NCBI RefSeq assembly: GCF_000708755.2
Contig: NZ_JGVU02000006.1
Span: 372,001 to 436,000, forward strand
Length of the DNA stretch: 64,000 nucleotides
Direction: 5' to 3'
Source: Metabacillus indicus LMG 22858
GTDB taxonomy: Bacteria > Bacillota > Bacilli > Bacillales > Bacillaceae
A program made the translations under genes and the position numbers. Shown piece by piece: positions 1-8,368 of this stretch (position 1 is the stretch's first letter; every line of letters begins with the position of its first letter). The notes below the pieces were generated by a model. The model worked only from the letters and a program-made list of their open reading frames with translations, searched no databases and had not been told where the DNA came from.

Positions 1-110
1 TTAAGCTGAGCAGTTGAAATGGCCCGGATACCCTTTGCAGGCATAAGCCTTTTAATAAGAAACAGTAAAAGCAAGCCAATTAAAACGTATTGTACAATCT
101 CCAACTGCAC
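1..110 (-). CDS. Membrane-anchored rhodanese-like protein, N-terminal fragment
   Basis: The reading frame starts at a GTG (108-110) behind an AAAGGTG ribosome site and runs off the left edge of the window. The 36 visible residues form one hydrophobic segment (VLIGLLLLFLI) followed by a short basic stretch ending in RAISTAQL. That layout, one membrane anchor followed by the usual opening of a rhodanese fold (I-S-T/P-x-E/Q-L), resembles small membrane-tethered sulfurtransferases of Bacillaceae. It lies just downstream of the DsrE-like gene and is probably in the same persulfide-responsive transcript. The catalytic region is outside the window, so the assignment is an inference from the N-terminus and its neighbours. 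Confidence 0.5.
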   Translation of the reverse strand, partial: MQLEIVQYVLIGLLLLFLIKRLMPAKGIRAISTAQL

Positions 111-124
111 TCACACCTTTCCAG

Positions 125-604
125 TTAGATAAACAGATTCACATTGCCGTCTTCTGCGTCTGCCAAATAAGCGGCAACCCCGGCATATTCAATGTTATCA
201 AGAAGTTCTTTCTCCTGGAGACCAAGCAGATCCATTGTCATTGTGCAGGCTACAAGCTTAATATCCTGTTCTTGAGCCATTTCGATCAGCTGCGGAAGCG
301 GGATAGCGTTGTGCTTTTTCATGACATCTTTAATCATCTTAGGACCCATTCCAGCAAAATTCATTTTAGAAAGTCCCATTTTATCTGCGCCGCGCGGCAT
401 CATTTTGCCGAACATTTTTTCCATGAAGCCTTTTTTAACAGCAATCGGTTCATCTTTGCGAAGAGCATTCAAGCCCCAGAATGTGTGGAAAATCGTTACT
501 TCATGATCGTACGCCGCTGCACCATTTGCAATAATGTAAGCTGCCATTGCTTTATCGTAATCACCGCTGAAAAGAACGATGGTTGTTTTTTTAGTTTCTG
601 ACAT
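125..604 (-). CDS. DsrE/DsrF-like family sulfur-handling protein
   Basis: The 159-residue product belongs to the DsrE/DsrF/YrkE-type family, small cytoplasmic proteins linked to sulfane sulfur relay. It opens with a beta strand (TTIVLFSGDYDKAMAAYIIA) and a helix, and has a Met/Lys-rich middle (about residues 60-97). It has a single Cys at residue 120 in the motif ACTMTMDLLG, the position expected of the sulfur-carrying Cys in this family. The start is set by AGGAGG about nine bases upstream. Two CstR-type operators stand in its leader, which indicates induction by reactive sulfur species. The neighbours (rhodanese-like proteins, CstR) support a persulfide detoxification or transfer role. The precise partner is not visible. 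Confidence 0.85.
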   Translation of the reverse strand: MSETKKTTIVLFSGDYDKAMAAYIIANGAAAYDHEVTIFHTFWGLNALRKDEPIAVKKGFMEKMFGKMMPRGADKMGLSKMNFAGMGPKMIKDVMKKHNAIPLPQLIEMAQEQDIKLVACTMTMDLLGLQEKELLDNIEYAGVAAYLADAEDGNVNLFI

Positions 605-623
605 GTGTTGTTCCTCCTGTTTT

Positions 624-677
624 TACCCCTTAGGGTATATAGTTTAATAAAAAAATTTACCTTTACCCCTATGGGTA
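624..677 (-). promoter_or_regulatory. Two CstR-type operators in the leader of the DsrE-like gene
   Basis: Two near-identical inverted repeats, TACCC-CTTA-GGGTA (624-637) and TACCC-CTAT-GGGTA (664-677), stand 40 bp apart upstream of the DsrE-like gene. They match the G/C-core operators of CsoR/CstR family repressors. The distal copy abuts a possible -10 (TATGAT on the minus strand, 677-682). A TTGACA lies 20 bp further up, a spacing longer than ideal. The proximal copy sits in the transcribed leader, 20-34 bp before the start codon. Confidence 0.75.
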
Positions 678-718
678 TCATACTAATGAAAAATAAAGAG
701 GGTGTCAACCCTTTTATT

Positions 719-979
719 TTATCTGCTTCTTACCAGCAGATTAACAGCTTCCTTAACCAGATCTTCCGTGTTATGGCCTTCCTCATTTGCAGCCCGTACA
801 CATTCCACCAGGTTAGAGCTCACAACGACACCAATTGTCCGGTCAATCGCCGTTCTCGTGGCAGACAGCTGTGTAATCACATCTTTACAGTCTTTCTCTT
901 CTTCCATCATCCGAAGAATGCCTCTAAGCTGACCTTCAATCCGCTTAACCCGGTTTTTCATTTGATCATTGTACTCCAT
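719..979 (-). CDS. cstR: CstR-type persulfide-sensing transcriptional repressor
   Basis: The 86-residue all-helical repressor belongs to the CsoR/RcnR superfamily (motif RVKRIEGQLRGILRMME). Copper-sensing CsoR proteins use a Cys-His-Cys set. Here the two cysteines are present (Cys31 in EKDCKDVITQ and Cys60 in NLVECV), but the His position four residues before the second Cys is Asn56. That is the CstR signature: Cys31/Cys60 react with persulfides instead of binding Cu(I). I chose the ATG at 979 because it follows GGAGAGAAG and matches the family's N-terminus; a longer in-frame start exists at 1024. The gene follows the second rhodanese-like gene by 17 bp and is probably co-transcribed with it. 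Three TACCC-N4-GGGTA sites nearby are its likely operators. Confidence 0.85.
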   Translation of the reverse strand: MEYNDQMKNRVKRIEGQLRGILRMMEEEKDCKDVITQLSATRTAIDRTIGVVVSSNLVECVRAANEEGHNTEDLVKEAVNLLVRSR

Positions 980-996
980 GTTCTTCTCTCCTTTCA

Positions 997-1344
997 TTAA
1001 GCATTTATATTGGCAATCGTACACCCTTTGATCTGAAATCCTTTTTGCTTCAGAATACGGATGCCGAAATTTCTCTGCACCTTATCGGATGCAATGATAT
1101 GAATGTTATTGTGCTGAATTTCCTTATAATATCTGTGCAAATAGGCAACAGGTATATTTCTTGCACCCGGCACAGGATTCTTATAAGACTCATTGTAAGC
1201 TCTCAGATCCAGTACCATAATACCTTCTGCCGGCTGATCCGGCATGCTGCTGCAGGCGATTCCCCGCACAGGAAAGTAGCGGTTATATAGTAAAATACAT
1301 GATAACACGATTATACTTAAAAACAAACCAATCAACGATAGCAT
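997..1344 (-). CDS. Membrane-anchored rhodanese-like protein lacking the catalytic Cys
   Basis: The roughly 115-residue protein has one N-terminal membrane segment (LIGLFLSIIVLSCILLYNRYF) followed by a rhodanese-like domain (VLDLRAYNESYKNPVPGARNIPVAYL, then IHIIASDKVQRNFGIRILKQKGF). Active rhodaneses carry Cys in the loop after the central strand; here that loop reads ASDKVQRN with no Cys, so it is probably not a thiosulfate sulfurtransferase. The frame stays open up to 1431, but that extension crosses the promoter and operator, so initiation must be downstream of it. GGGGAG directly touches the ATG at 1344 and is better spaced for a TTG at 1335, so the true start may be the TTG. First gene of a unit with cstR. 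Confidence 0.65.
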   Translation of the reverse strand: MLSLIGLFLSIIVLSCILLYNRYFPVRGIACSSMPDQPAEGIMVLDLRAYNESYKNPVPGARNIPVAYLHRYYKEIQHNNIHIIASDKVQRNFGIRILKQKGFQIKGCTIANINA

Positions 1345-1378
1345 CTCCCCGTTAAACGATTTGATGTGAACAAGACTA

Positions 1379-1407
1379 ATAATATACCCCTTTGGGTATT
1401 TTGTCAA
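1379..1407 (-). promoter_or_regulatory. Sigma-A promoter with CstR operator in its spacer
   Basis: On the minus strand TTGACA (1402-1407) and TATTAT (1379-1384) are separated by exactly 17 bp. The spacer contains the inverted repeat TACCC-CTTT-GGGTA (1385-1398). A repressor bound there would occlude polymerase, the classic arrangement for CsoR/CstR control. It drives the rhodanese-like gene and cstR, giving negative autoregulation. Confidence 0.8.
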
Positions 1408-1512
1408 CAACCCGGTTCGAAATTTTTTCATATGCCTAAATGACTTTTTTCAGAAAAAAAATTTGAACTTTATTACCGGTCTGTCACTCTTATAAAAGAG
1501 AGAGGTGAAGAG

Positions 1513-1674
1513 ATGGAGGCAGCACGACTGATCAAAAAAGCGAAGCGGGGCGACAAGGACGCTCTGCTCCACTTAATCATGGCAGAAAAAAACGCCTATT
1601 ACAGGCTTGCCCTTACTTATATGAAAAACCCCCATGACGCAATTAATAAATATTACGTATTAACCCACCTTTAA
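1513..1674 (+). pseudogene. Truncated ECF-type RNA polymerase sigma factor
   Basis: Behind a good ribosome site (AGAGAGGTGAAGAG) an ATG opens a frame whose first 43 residues read like the start of a Bacillus ECF sigma factor: EAARLIKKAKRGDKDAL, then AYYRLALTYMKNPHDA. In intact family members this is region 2, followed by more of region 2 and region 4. Here the similarity stops after codon 43 (near 1641), the base composition turns AT-rich, and the frame ends eleven codons later. The remnant therefore marks a junction where foreign or rearranged DNA replaced the rest of the gene. No downstream part of the sigma gene or an anti-sigma gene is visible. Confidence 0.7.
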
Positions 1675-1830
1675 TACCTCTATAATTTGAACATTGTCGA
1701 AAAATTAAGAATGAATATTTATGGACGATAGTGGTACTGTTTACCTAATTACGAATAAACAATAAGACATCCTGTTAAATTGGATGTCTTCATTAATTCA
1801 CTCGAAATATATAAATTACAAATCAAAACC

Positions 1831-4443
1831 TTACTCTTTACTGAATTGTATGATTTCAAGCTTACTTTCAATATTGCTACCTTCTAAAGTTGTTCCTAAC
1901 TTCATAGGTTTATTTCTACGTCTATTACCATTATAATATTTTTTGAAAAATTCATTTGCATTTAGTCCAAATAACTCTGTAAATGCCTTTAGTACATTGT
2001 GCTTAACACTCCAAAGGAATCGTTTCTCACCTAAAGGCCAACTTTGAAAAATAGTCATACTACCAATACTTGTAGCTATAACGTCTGGCTCAAGCGATTC
2101 TAAATTAGTAATTTCATCCACAGTGTATAAGGATGTAAAATTCAACTGCTGAGACCAACTTTGTTCTTTTATCTGAGAATAATTCAACCAGCCATAACTT
2201 GTATAACATAATGGAAAATCCCCACCATCTCCCCCTAATGCATAAATAGTATCAGCAATACTATTTAGAACTTTTGGAGATAGATGTTGAAATTGCTCCA
2301 GAATTAGTTTACCTTGTTCATTTGCCCATAAAGCAAGTGCTTCTTCAGAAACTACCGGAGTACCCCCTTTTCTACTAGCCCCATTAACTTCACCAAACAT
2401 TACTCCAAATACACCTTGTAATCTTTCAACATATAAACCACCACATATTAGACATCCTCTTACCTTGCTAGTATAAGCATACTTTTCTCCCATTGGGGTT
2501 ATCCCTACTCTCCCTACTTGTACACCTTCTTCATTATGTATTGGCTTTAATAATAATGAAAACTCTTCAGCCAAACTTTTAATGTCTACTGGACAATTAC
2601 TTTGATTAAAACCTGATAACCTTATAATGAAATCAAATGGATTGATTTGTTTCCAATCATCCGCTCCTATAATTCTCTGAATGGGTTGATTTTCGTATTG
2701 AATATATAAATCCACTTCTAATGCAGGCGCTATCATTCTACAAATTGATACAAGCTTCTCATTTAAATCAAATTGAAAAATTTCATCGGAAGCATTTAAA
2801 CTTTTCAGCATTGAATCAATTAATACTTCTTTGTTCTCTATATAAATACGTACAGTTGTCCCAGGATCTTGTAAGCCCTCTCTCATACTACATTTTTTTA
2901 GTATCGGACGACCACTAAGCCCCATCCCAAATTCCAGTATTTTAGTTTCACTAGGCCCTTCGTATATGGTCCTAGTTTTTACTACCACTCTTTCTCCCCA
3001 CATAAAAGTAGAATAAAATCCTATTCCAAATTTCCCTATCGATTTAAAATTACTTGTAAGTAATCCTGGGTGTTCTTTTGTCATTAAATAGCTTCCCCAA
3101 TAGCTTGAACCAAAAGCTAGTAGTTTTTGACTTAAAGTATTCTGAGACATACCTATACCGCTATCTATTACTTCAATATAATCATTACCGTTTTCCACAC
3201 CAACTTTTATTGTGATTCTACCCCAATTATTTCCAAGGTTTTGTATAATTCTTCTTGAATGTACAGTATCTCTTGCATTTTGAATAAGTTCCCTTAAAGG
3301 AATTGTATGATTCTTCCCATATAATCCTTCACCACCAAGTTGTTTAACTAAACGAGGTACATCACTTACATGTAGACTAGCAATTAAGGGTTCCCAGCCA
3401 TTAACTCGAACCATTTGTGATAATTTAGTAGGGCTCTCTACTCCTTTTACACCTTTTACGGTAAAAGTTTTTTTATTTGTTTCCTTTAGTAACCTATCTA
3501 CACTTTTTAACTCGCTATCCACCATAGATAAATTTTCATATGCTAGCCACCAAGCATCGATTTCATCTTCATTAAATCTTTGAACTGAATAATAAACTAT
3601 TTGATCATCTTGAAGAGTTGGCCTAGACAACTTCCCCTGAAACTTCCAGTGATTATCACTATAAGGCTCAGGTTTCCTCAAAGCTCTCAGAAAACCTGGG
3701 GCCCTTCTACTATCTAAATGTGCAGCATCAGCTACACGAATTATACAAGCCAATTTTAATATATCAACAGACCAACTACTTGGATAAGAAGGAGGAGCAC
3801 CAATTTCTACGGCTAATAAATTCTCAACCTTTTCAATTGGCCACCCATGACTTGATGCTATTTGTCCAATATATTCTCCAAAGTGTGCTAATAGTTCCTG
3901 GTCTTCTAATAGTCGATAACTCTGACCTTCTTTTGTAGTCCAAACCGCACTTGTTAAATTTTCAGCATGAGTTGCATGCAGTTCTCTTAATCGAGTTGCT
4001 TTTGCATTTTCCAAAACTTCTTTAGGAATATCTCCCCTTTCATCTTGTCTTGGAATTCTTCCTAGTTCCTGTCTCAGAGAATATTCAACTATATCTTCCC
4101 ATTCTTCCCCTTCAAAAATGTTTTGAACGCCATCTACATACGCAGCTGAAGCCATCCCTAAGTCATGTAAAAGGATTGCACTACCTAATACAAACGCTTC
4201 CATCGGATTCAATTCAAAACCTTCACCTGTAATTAATGAAGCTGTTTCCCATAAAGCATCAATATGAGTAATGTCATGAACAGTAAAATTAGGTAAATCC
4301 CTAGCAATTTCAGCAGACAGTATCATTGAATTCTTTCTAAAGTTCTCGTAAGCTGATATTAGTTTTATTCTAAAGTGTTCATAATGACCTAATTCCTCAC
4401 CTATGGAACTTTTCCATAAGTTACTATCGCTAATTGTTTGCAT
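1831..4443 (-). CDS. HD-domain / Hsp90-like ATPase fusion protein, putative defence effector
   Basis: The 870-residue cytoplasmic protein has two recognisable parts. The N-terminal third (about 45-250) has HD-phosphohydrolase features: His56-Asp57 and His60 in VHDITHID, His93-Asp94 in LLHDLG, later His156/His159 and His199, and Asp239 in RVADAAHLD. Residues about 360-560 carry the GHKL ATPase motifs in HtpG-like form: Glu385-x3-Asn389 (RELIQNARD), DSGIGM (427-432) and a GKFGIGFYS lid motif (470-478). The C-terminal 300 residues are unassigned. HD plus Hsp90-like ATPase fusions are known from bacterial conflict loci; a nucleotide-dependent immune function is my inference. The gene stands alone in an AT-rich island beside ssrA. 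Its start follows GGGGGATTC; a pair of 15-bp direct repeats lies upstream. Confidence 0.8.
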   Translation of the reverse strand: MQTISDSNLWKSSIGEELGHYEHFRIKLISAYENFRKNSMILSAEIARDLPNFTVHDITHIDALWETASLITGEGFELNPMEAFVLGSAILLHDLGMASAAYVDGVQNIFEGEEWEDIVEYSLRQELGRIPRQDERGDIPKEVLENAKATRLRELHATHAENLTSAVWTTKEGQSYRLLEDQELLAHFGEYIGQIASSHGWPIEKVENLLAVEIGAPPSYPSSWSVDILKLACIIRVADAAHLDSRRAPGFLRALRKPEPYSDNHWKFQGKLSRPTLQDDQIVYYSVQRFNEDEIDAWWLAYENLSMVDSELKSVDRLLKETNKKTFTVKGVKGVESPTKLSQMVRVNGWEPLIASLHVSDVPRLVKQLGGEGLYGKNHTIPLRELIQNARDTVHSRRIIQNLGNNWGRITIKVGVENGNDYIEVIDSGIGMSQNTLSQKLLAFGSSYWGSYLMTKEHPGLLTSNFKSIGKFGIGFYSTFMWGERVVVKTRTIYEGPSETKILEFGMGLSGRPILKKCSMREGLQDPGTTVRIYIENKEVLIDSMLKSLNASDEIFQFDLNEKLVSICRMIAPALEVDLYIQYENQPIQRIIGADDWKQINPFDFIIRLSGFNQSNCPVDIKSLAEEFSLLLKPIHNEEGVQVGRVGITPMGEKYAYTSKVRGCLICGGLYVERLQGVFGVMFGEVNGASRKGGTPVVSEEALALWANEQGKLILEQFQHLSPKVLNSIADTIYALGGDGGDFPLCYTSYGWLNYSQIKEQSWSQQLNFTSLYTVDEITNLESLEPDVIATSIGSMTIFQSWPLGEKRFLWSVKHNVLKAFTELFGLNANEFFKKYYNGNRRRNKPMKLGTTLEGSNIESKLEIIQFSKE

Positions 4444-4873
4444 AATGAATCCCCCAATAAAGGTGTTAATTGATTTATTTGATAATTATAACCTATTTAG
4501 GAAATACTTAACATAATAGCAATATTTTTTATAATAATTGAATTTTTTGATACCGTTATTTTTGATACCGTTAATAAAGAAGACTTTTATTAATTTTAAC
4601 CTCTACTTTAATTTCGAAATCATGTTCAATTTTTACTGTAAGCTGTTCATATGAAACGTTTACATTCACCGTTTATTGTCTCTAATTAATCTAATGCGAT
4701 ATCAAAATTTCTAAACTACTGTTTCTATCCATAACAAAAAGCCTTCAAATAATGAAATATCTACCAAGTAATAAAAAAGTACTTTTGTACCTTAATTCAA
4801 TTACTGTGCGGAGATTTCCCAAAAATTGAAGGCTCTCTAAACGTTGAAGTAATAATGTTAATCCACATATGTA
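4444..4873. other. 430-bp AT-rich intergenic stretch between the island gene and ssrA
   Basis: I see no gene here. It must hold the promoter of the HD/ATPase gene, which reads leftwards. It contains two tandem 15-bp repeats (4544-4573). It also has an inverted pair, AGCCTTCAA near 4740 and TTGAAGGCT near 4828; on the minus strand the pair ends in a T-rich tract and could close a long-looped terminator for ssrA. The central AAAAGTACTTTT is a short palindrome. Confidence 0.5.
4544..4573. repeat. Two perfect 15-bp direct repeats upstream of the island gene
   Basis: TTTTTGATACCGTTA occurs twice head to tail (4544-4558 and 4559-4573), about 100 bp upstream of the HD/ATPase start codon. The position suits an operator or activator site, or a trace of a duplication. 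There is no further copy in the window that I noticed. Confidence 0.7.
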
Positions 4874-5238
4874 TGGTGGAGACGGTGGGAGTCGAACCCA
4901 CGTCCAGAAACATCGGCACCATAGCGTCTACGAGTGTAGTTGATATATTTGGATTTCGCTGACTCGTATGCCTATCAACGGGCGTCGGAGCAGCTAGTCT
5001 GATTGATCTCTTCCCTTATCCCCAGACGGAGGCATCAGGCGTAGCCCACTTAGAGTGAGTCCCTTACCCTACCACATGGGCGATGGAGGGAGGAACCGCT
5101 ATAGACTGTTATTAAGCAGCTAAAGCGAAGTTGTTGTTTTGTTTGCCAGTTATTATTGGCTTTGACGTTTTGACGAGGACGATCCCCTCGACTCGCAGCT
5201 ACAGCTCGAACTATCCCTGTCGAATCCGTAACGTCCCC
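4874..5238 (-). ncRNA. ssrA: Transfer-messenger RNA (tmRNA, SsrA)
   Basis: The 5' end GGGGACGTTACGGATTCGAC (minus strand, from 5238) and the 3' end with a T-arm GGGTTCGACTCCC and encoded CCACCA (to 4874) form the tRNA-like domain. The internal tag frame (5112-5147, then a second TAA) encodes GKQNNNFALAA, so the degradation tag is (A)GKQNNNFALAA, close to the tags of other Bacillaceae. tmRNA rescues ribosomes stalled on broken mRNAs and marks the products for ClpXP; its partner smpB lies directly upstream. The 3' end borders the AT-rich island, a typical integration point. Confidence 0.97.
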
Positions 5239-5394
5239 ATGATAAAAGGTTCAGCAAGGAAATGAATCCAAGCCTCACATGGGTGTTCGGAGACGCTCGA
5301 TAATCAAGCTTGAGCGTATATGAAATTGTGTGTTTGTCTTACAAGTTCCATTATAGCAGAATGACGCGGAATATCAATTGTAAGTTATTGTCAA

Positions 5395-5865
5395 TCAATA
5401 ATCCTTCTGACGTTCGCGGAAAGCACGCTCGACTTCTCGTTTTGCTTCTTTTTTCTTCAGGTCTTCACGCTTGTCGTATTTCTTTTTACCCTTTCCGAGT
5501 CCGATCAAAACTTTGGCAAAGCCGTTTTTCAGATACACTTTTAAAGGCACAAGTGCGTAGCCTTCTTCTTTTGTGAGTCCGATCAGCTTGCTGATTTCTT
5601 TTTTATGAAGCAGCAGCTTGCGCGTTCTCAAAGGTTCGTGGTTGTAGCGGTTGCCCTGTTCATAAGGTGAAATATGCATGTTGTGAAGAAAAACTTCACC
5701 CTGCTGCACTCTCGCAAAAGAGTCTTTCAAATTCACGCGTCCGGCACGGATCGCTTTTATTTCTGTTCCCTGAAGGACAATGCCCGTTTCATACGTTTCT
5801 TCAATGGCATAATCGTGGTTTGCTTTTTTATTCTGCGCAACGACTTTTCCGGTTCCTTTTGGCAT
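5395..5865 (-). CDS. smpB: SsrA-binding protein SmpB
   Basis: The 156-residue protein is full length for SmpB. It has the conserved core [20 protein letters not shown] (an OB-fold strand set), [18 protein letters not shown], and the basic C-terminal tail [23 protein letters not shown] that becomes helical in the ribosomal mRNA channel. It binds the tRNA-like end of tmRNA and brings it to stalled ribosomes. It lies between rnr and ssrA as in B. subtilis. The start ATG follows a GAAAGGGGATGC ribosome site. Confidence 0.97.
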   Translation of the reverse strand: MPKGTGKVVAQNKKANHDYAIEETYETGIVLQGTEIKAIRAGRVNLKDSFARVQQGEVFLHNMHISPYEQGNRYNHEPLRTRKLLLHKKEISKLIGLTKEEGYALVPLKVYLKNGFAKVLIGLGKGKKKYDKREDLKKKEAKREVERAFRERQKDY

Positions 5866-5920
5866 GCTGCATCCCCTTTCTCTCTCTATGGCGATAGCTT
5901 CTATTTTAGCAAAAGATTAA

Positions 5921-5944
5921 AGGAAAAGGAAGCCTGAGGCTCCC
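5921..5944 (-). terminator. Hairpin terminator downstream of rnr
   Basis: On the minus strand GGGAGCC-TCA-GGCTTCC is followed by TTTTCCTTT. It lies between rnr and smpB, so it may only partly end transcripts from rnr. Confidence 0.6.
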
Positions 5945-5959
5945 TGTCCATTAAATCCA

Positions 5960-8350
5960 TTATTGCTTTTTCTTCTTTTTCGTCTTCCGTTTTGCAACAG
6001 GGGTATTCTGAAACGACTTCTTTTTCTTTTTCTTCTTATTAGGATTCTGGTTGCTCCAGCCGTCCTCCACACTGCCATTGCGTTCAGCAGGCTTCCTTCT
6101 GTCATCAGAAGCAGATTTTCTTCTGTTTCTGCCTTCTTTTGCCCCGCTGCGCTTGCCGCGGTCGCCCTTGATGACTTTAGGAGCATCTTTGGCTGAACGG
6201 CGTCTTGTGCCTTTCATGCCGACAATTTCAAAATCAACGGCCCGTTCGTCTTTGTTGACATTTACGACACGGACGGTGATTTCATCCCCTATGCGGTACA
6301 CAGTTCCCGTACGCTCGCCGATCATCGCATAGTTGCGCTCATCGTAGCGGTAGTAATCGTCTGTCAGATAGCTGACGTGGACAAGTCCTTCAATCGTATT
6401 CGGCAGCTCGACGAACATGCCGAAATTTGTGACAGAACTGATGATGCCGTCGTATTCCTCACCGACTTTATCAAGCATGTACTCTGCTTTTTTCAGATCA
6501 TCTGTCTCGCGCTCAGCATCAACTGCGCGGCGCTCCATGTTTGATGACTGATCTGCAATCATCTCCATCTTTTCAGCCCACTTGGCCTTTGTCGCTTCAT
6601 CCACCTTGCCTTCAATTAAGTAAGTCCGGATCAAACGGTGAACAATCAAGTCAGGATAACGGCGGATCGGAGATGTGAAATGCGTATAGAACTCTGTTGA
6701 CAACCCAAAGTGTCCAAGGCTTTCCGGATCATATTTCGCCTGTTTCATGGAGCGGAGCATGACGGTTGAAATGACCATCTCTTCAGGCTGGCCTGCTACA
6801 TCATCCAGAATATCCTGAAGTGCACGCGGATGAATCGTATTGGCTGTTCCTTTTACGGCGTATCCGAAGTTTGTGACAAACTCAAGGAACCGCTGCAGCT
6901 TTTCCGTATTCGGCTCCTCATGAATACGGTAGATAAACGGAACGTTCATCCAGTGGAAATGCTCGGCAACCGTTTCGTTTGCAAGCAGCATGAACTCTTC
7001 AATTAAACGTTCAGCCACTGTCCGCTCTCTAAGAACGACCTCTGTCGGCTTTCCGTCTTTATCAACAAGCACTTTTGCCTCTTTAAAGTCAAAATCGATC
7101 GCACCGCGGCTCATCCGCTTGTTTCTTAAGATTTGCGCAAGCTTCTCCATGCGTTTAAACATCGGAATCAGCGGCTCATATTTTTCAAGCAGCTCGGGCT
7201 TCTCATCCACAAGGATTTCCTTCACATCTGAATAGGTCATCCGCTCCGTCGTTTTAATGACGCTCTGGAAAATTTCATGTTTGACTACTTCTCCTAGGCT
7301 GTTGATCTCCATTTCACAGGAAAGCGTGAAGCGGTCAACCTTCGGATTAAGCGAGCAGATTCCGTTTGAAAGACGGTGGGGAATCATTGGAATAACACGG
7401 TCTACTAAATAAACACTCGTAGCACGCTCCAGCGCTTCTTTATCAATCGGCGAACCTTCCGTCACATAATGACTGACATCGGCAATATGAACGCCAAGCT
7501 TATAGTTTCCGCTATCGAGTTCGGTCACAGTGACTGCGTCATCAAGATCCTTTGCATCCGCTCCGTCGATCGTCACAATCATTTCATTGCGGAGGTCGCG
7601 GCGGTCTTTAATATCTTCTTCCCGGATTGTCTCAGGAACTTCATTAGCCTGCTCAAGCACTTCTACAGGGAACGCCTGAGGAAGGCCATGTTTATGGATA
7701 ACCGAAAGAATATCCACACCAGGATCATTTTTGTGACCGAGAATCGCTATTACTTCCCCTTCAGCGCTCATTCTGCCTTCAGGGTAGGTTGTCAGCTTCA
7801 CAACGACCTTATGCCCTTCAATCGCACCATTAGAGGCTTTTTTCGGGATGAAAATATCATTTGGAATCTTTTTATCATCCGGAATCACAAATCCGAAGTT
7901 TTTGCTTTCCGTATACGTTCCAACAACCTCTTTCAAGCCGCGTTCTACGATGCGGATGACGGTTCCTTCCTGCCTGCTCCCGCTTGATTCCGTGCTGACT
8001 CTGACAAGCACCGTATCACCGTGCATGGCATTGTTCAGCTCGCCCGGAGGAATAAAGATATCATCCTGGCCCGGCTCCTCAGTGACTAAAAAGGCAAACC
8101 CCTTGGCATGCCCGCTGAGCTTTCCGCGGAAAAGATTCATCCTTTCCGGAATTCCGTAGCGGTTGCTGCGGGTTCTGACAACTAGGCCTCTTTCCTCCAT
8201 GACAACAAGAGCCTTTACAAACTCTTTAAAATCAGAGGATTCCTTAATGCCAAACGCCTCTTCAAGCTCCTGAACAGTCAGTGGCTTGTACGCTTCCTCT
8301 TTCATAAAAGAAAGCAGTTTTTCTATATGTAATTCAATTTGCTGATCCAT
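5960..8350 (-). CDS. rnr: Ribonuclease R
   Basis: The 796-residue exoribonuclease of the RNase II/RNB family degrades structured RNA 3' to 5'. Visible in order: an N-terminal winged-helix region ([22 protein letters not shown]), cold-shock-like OB folds ([36 protein letters not shown]), the RNB catalytic block with acidic residues ([16 protein letters not shown]), the [18 protein letters not shown] motif, an S1 domain ([19 protein letters not shown]) and a long Lys/Arg-rich tail (about 715-796). With smpB and ssrA it forms the ribosome-rescue and mRNA-decay cluster. The order secG-est-rnr-smpB-ssrA suggests one operon. The start is preceded by AAAGGAGGGACGCAA. Confidence 0.97.
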   Translation of the reverse strand: MDQQIELHIEKLLSFMKEEAYKPLTVQELEEAFGIKESSDFKEFVKALVVMEERGLVVRTRSNRYGIPERMNLFRGKLSGHAKGFAFLVTEEPGQDDIFIPPGELNNAMHGDTVLVRVSTESSGSRQEGTVIRIVERGLKEVVGTYTESKNFGFVIPDDKKIPNDIFIPKKASNGAIEGHKVVVKLTTYPEGRMSAEGEVIAILGHKNDPGVDILSVIHKHGLPQAFPVEVLEQANEVPETIREEDIKDRRDLRNEMIVTIDGADAKDLDDAVTVTELDSGNYKLGVHIADVSHYVTEGSPIDKEALERATSVYLVDRVIPMIPHRLSNGICSLNPKVDRFTLSCEMEINSLGEVVKHEIFQSVIKTTERMTYSDVKEILVDEKPELLEKYEPLIPMFKRMEKLAQILRNKRMSRGAIDFDFKEAKVLVDKDGKPTEVVLRERTVAERLIEEFMLLANETVAEHFHWMNVPFIYRIHEEPNTEKLQRFLEFVTNFGYAVKGTANTIHPRALQDILDDVAGQPEEMVISTVMLRSMKQAKYDPESLGHFGLSTEFYTHFTSPIRRYPDLIVHRLIRTYLIEGKVDEATKAKWAEKMEMIADQSSNMERRAVDAERETDDLKKAEYMLDKVGEEYDGIISSVTNFGMFVELPNTIEGLVHVSYLTDDYYRYDERNYAMIGERTGTVYRIGDEITVRVVNVNKDERAVDFEIVGMKGTRRRSAKDAPKVIKGDRGKRSGAKEGRNRRKSASDDRRKPAERNGSVEDGWSNQNPNKKKKKKKSFQNTPVAKRKTKKKKKQ

Positions 8351-8368
8351 TTGCGTCCCTCCTTTAAA

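Larger units (their letters stand above)
1642..4873. mobile_element. AT-rich genomic island between a broken sigma gene and the tmRNA 3' end
   Basis: The segment is visibly richer in A/T than both flanks. It starts where the ECF sigma reading frame loses similarity and ends at the 3' terminus of ssrA, a common integration site for mobile elements. It carries a single large gene (HD/Hsp90-like ATPase), no integrase, and no duplicate of the ssrA 3' end at the far side. It is therefore best read as the remnant of an acquired island, or a defence cargo left after deletion, not as an intact element. The left edge is inferred from the loss of homology and is accurate only to some tens of bases. Confidence 0.45.

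Noticed and set aside
605..1000. 131-codon + strand frame opposite cstR
   Set aside because: It is antisense to cstR and its operators; the opposite strand has a clear family match and ribosome site.
1640..1830. Duplicate of the ssrA 3' end as left attachment site
   Set aside because: I looked for the GGTGGAGACGGTGGGAGTCG sequence on either strand in this stretch and saw no convincing copy.
1..5240. CsoR copper repressor instead of CstR at 719-979
   Set aside because: The His ligand needed for Cu(I) is Asn56, and neighbours are sulfur-handling proteins with no copper ATPase or CopZ in view.
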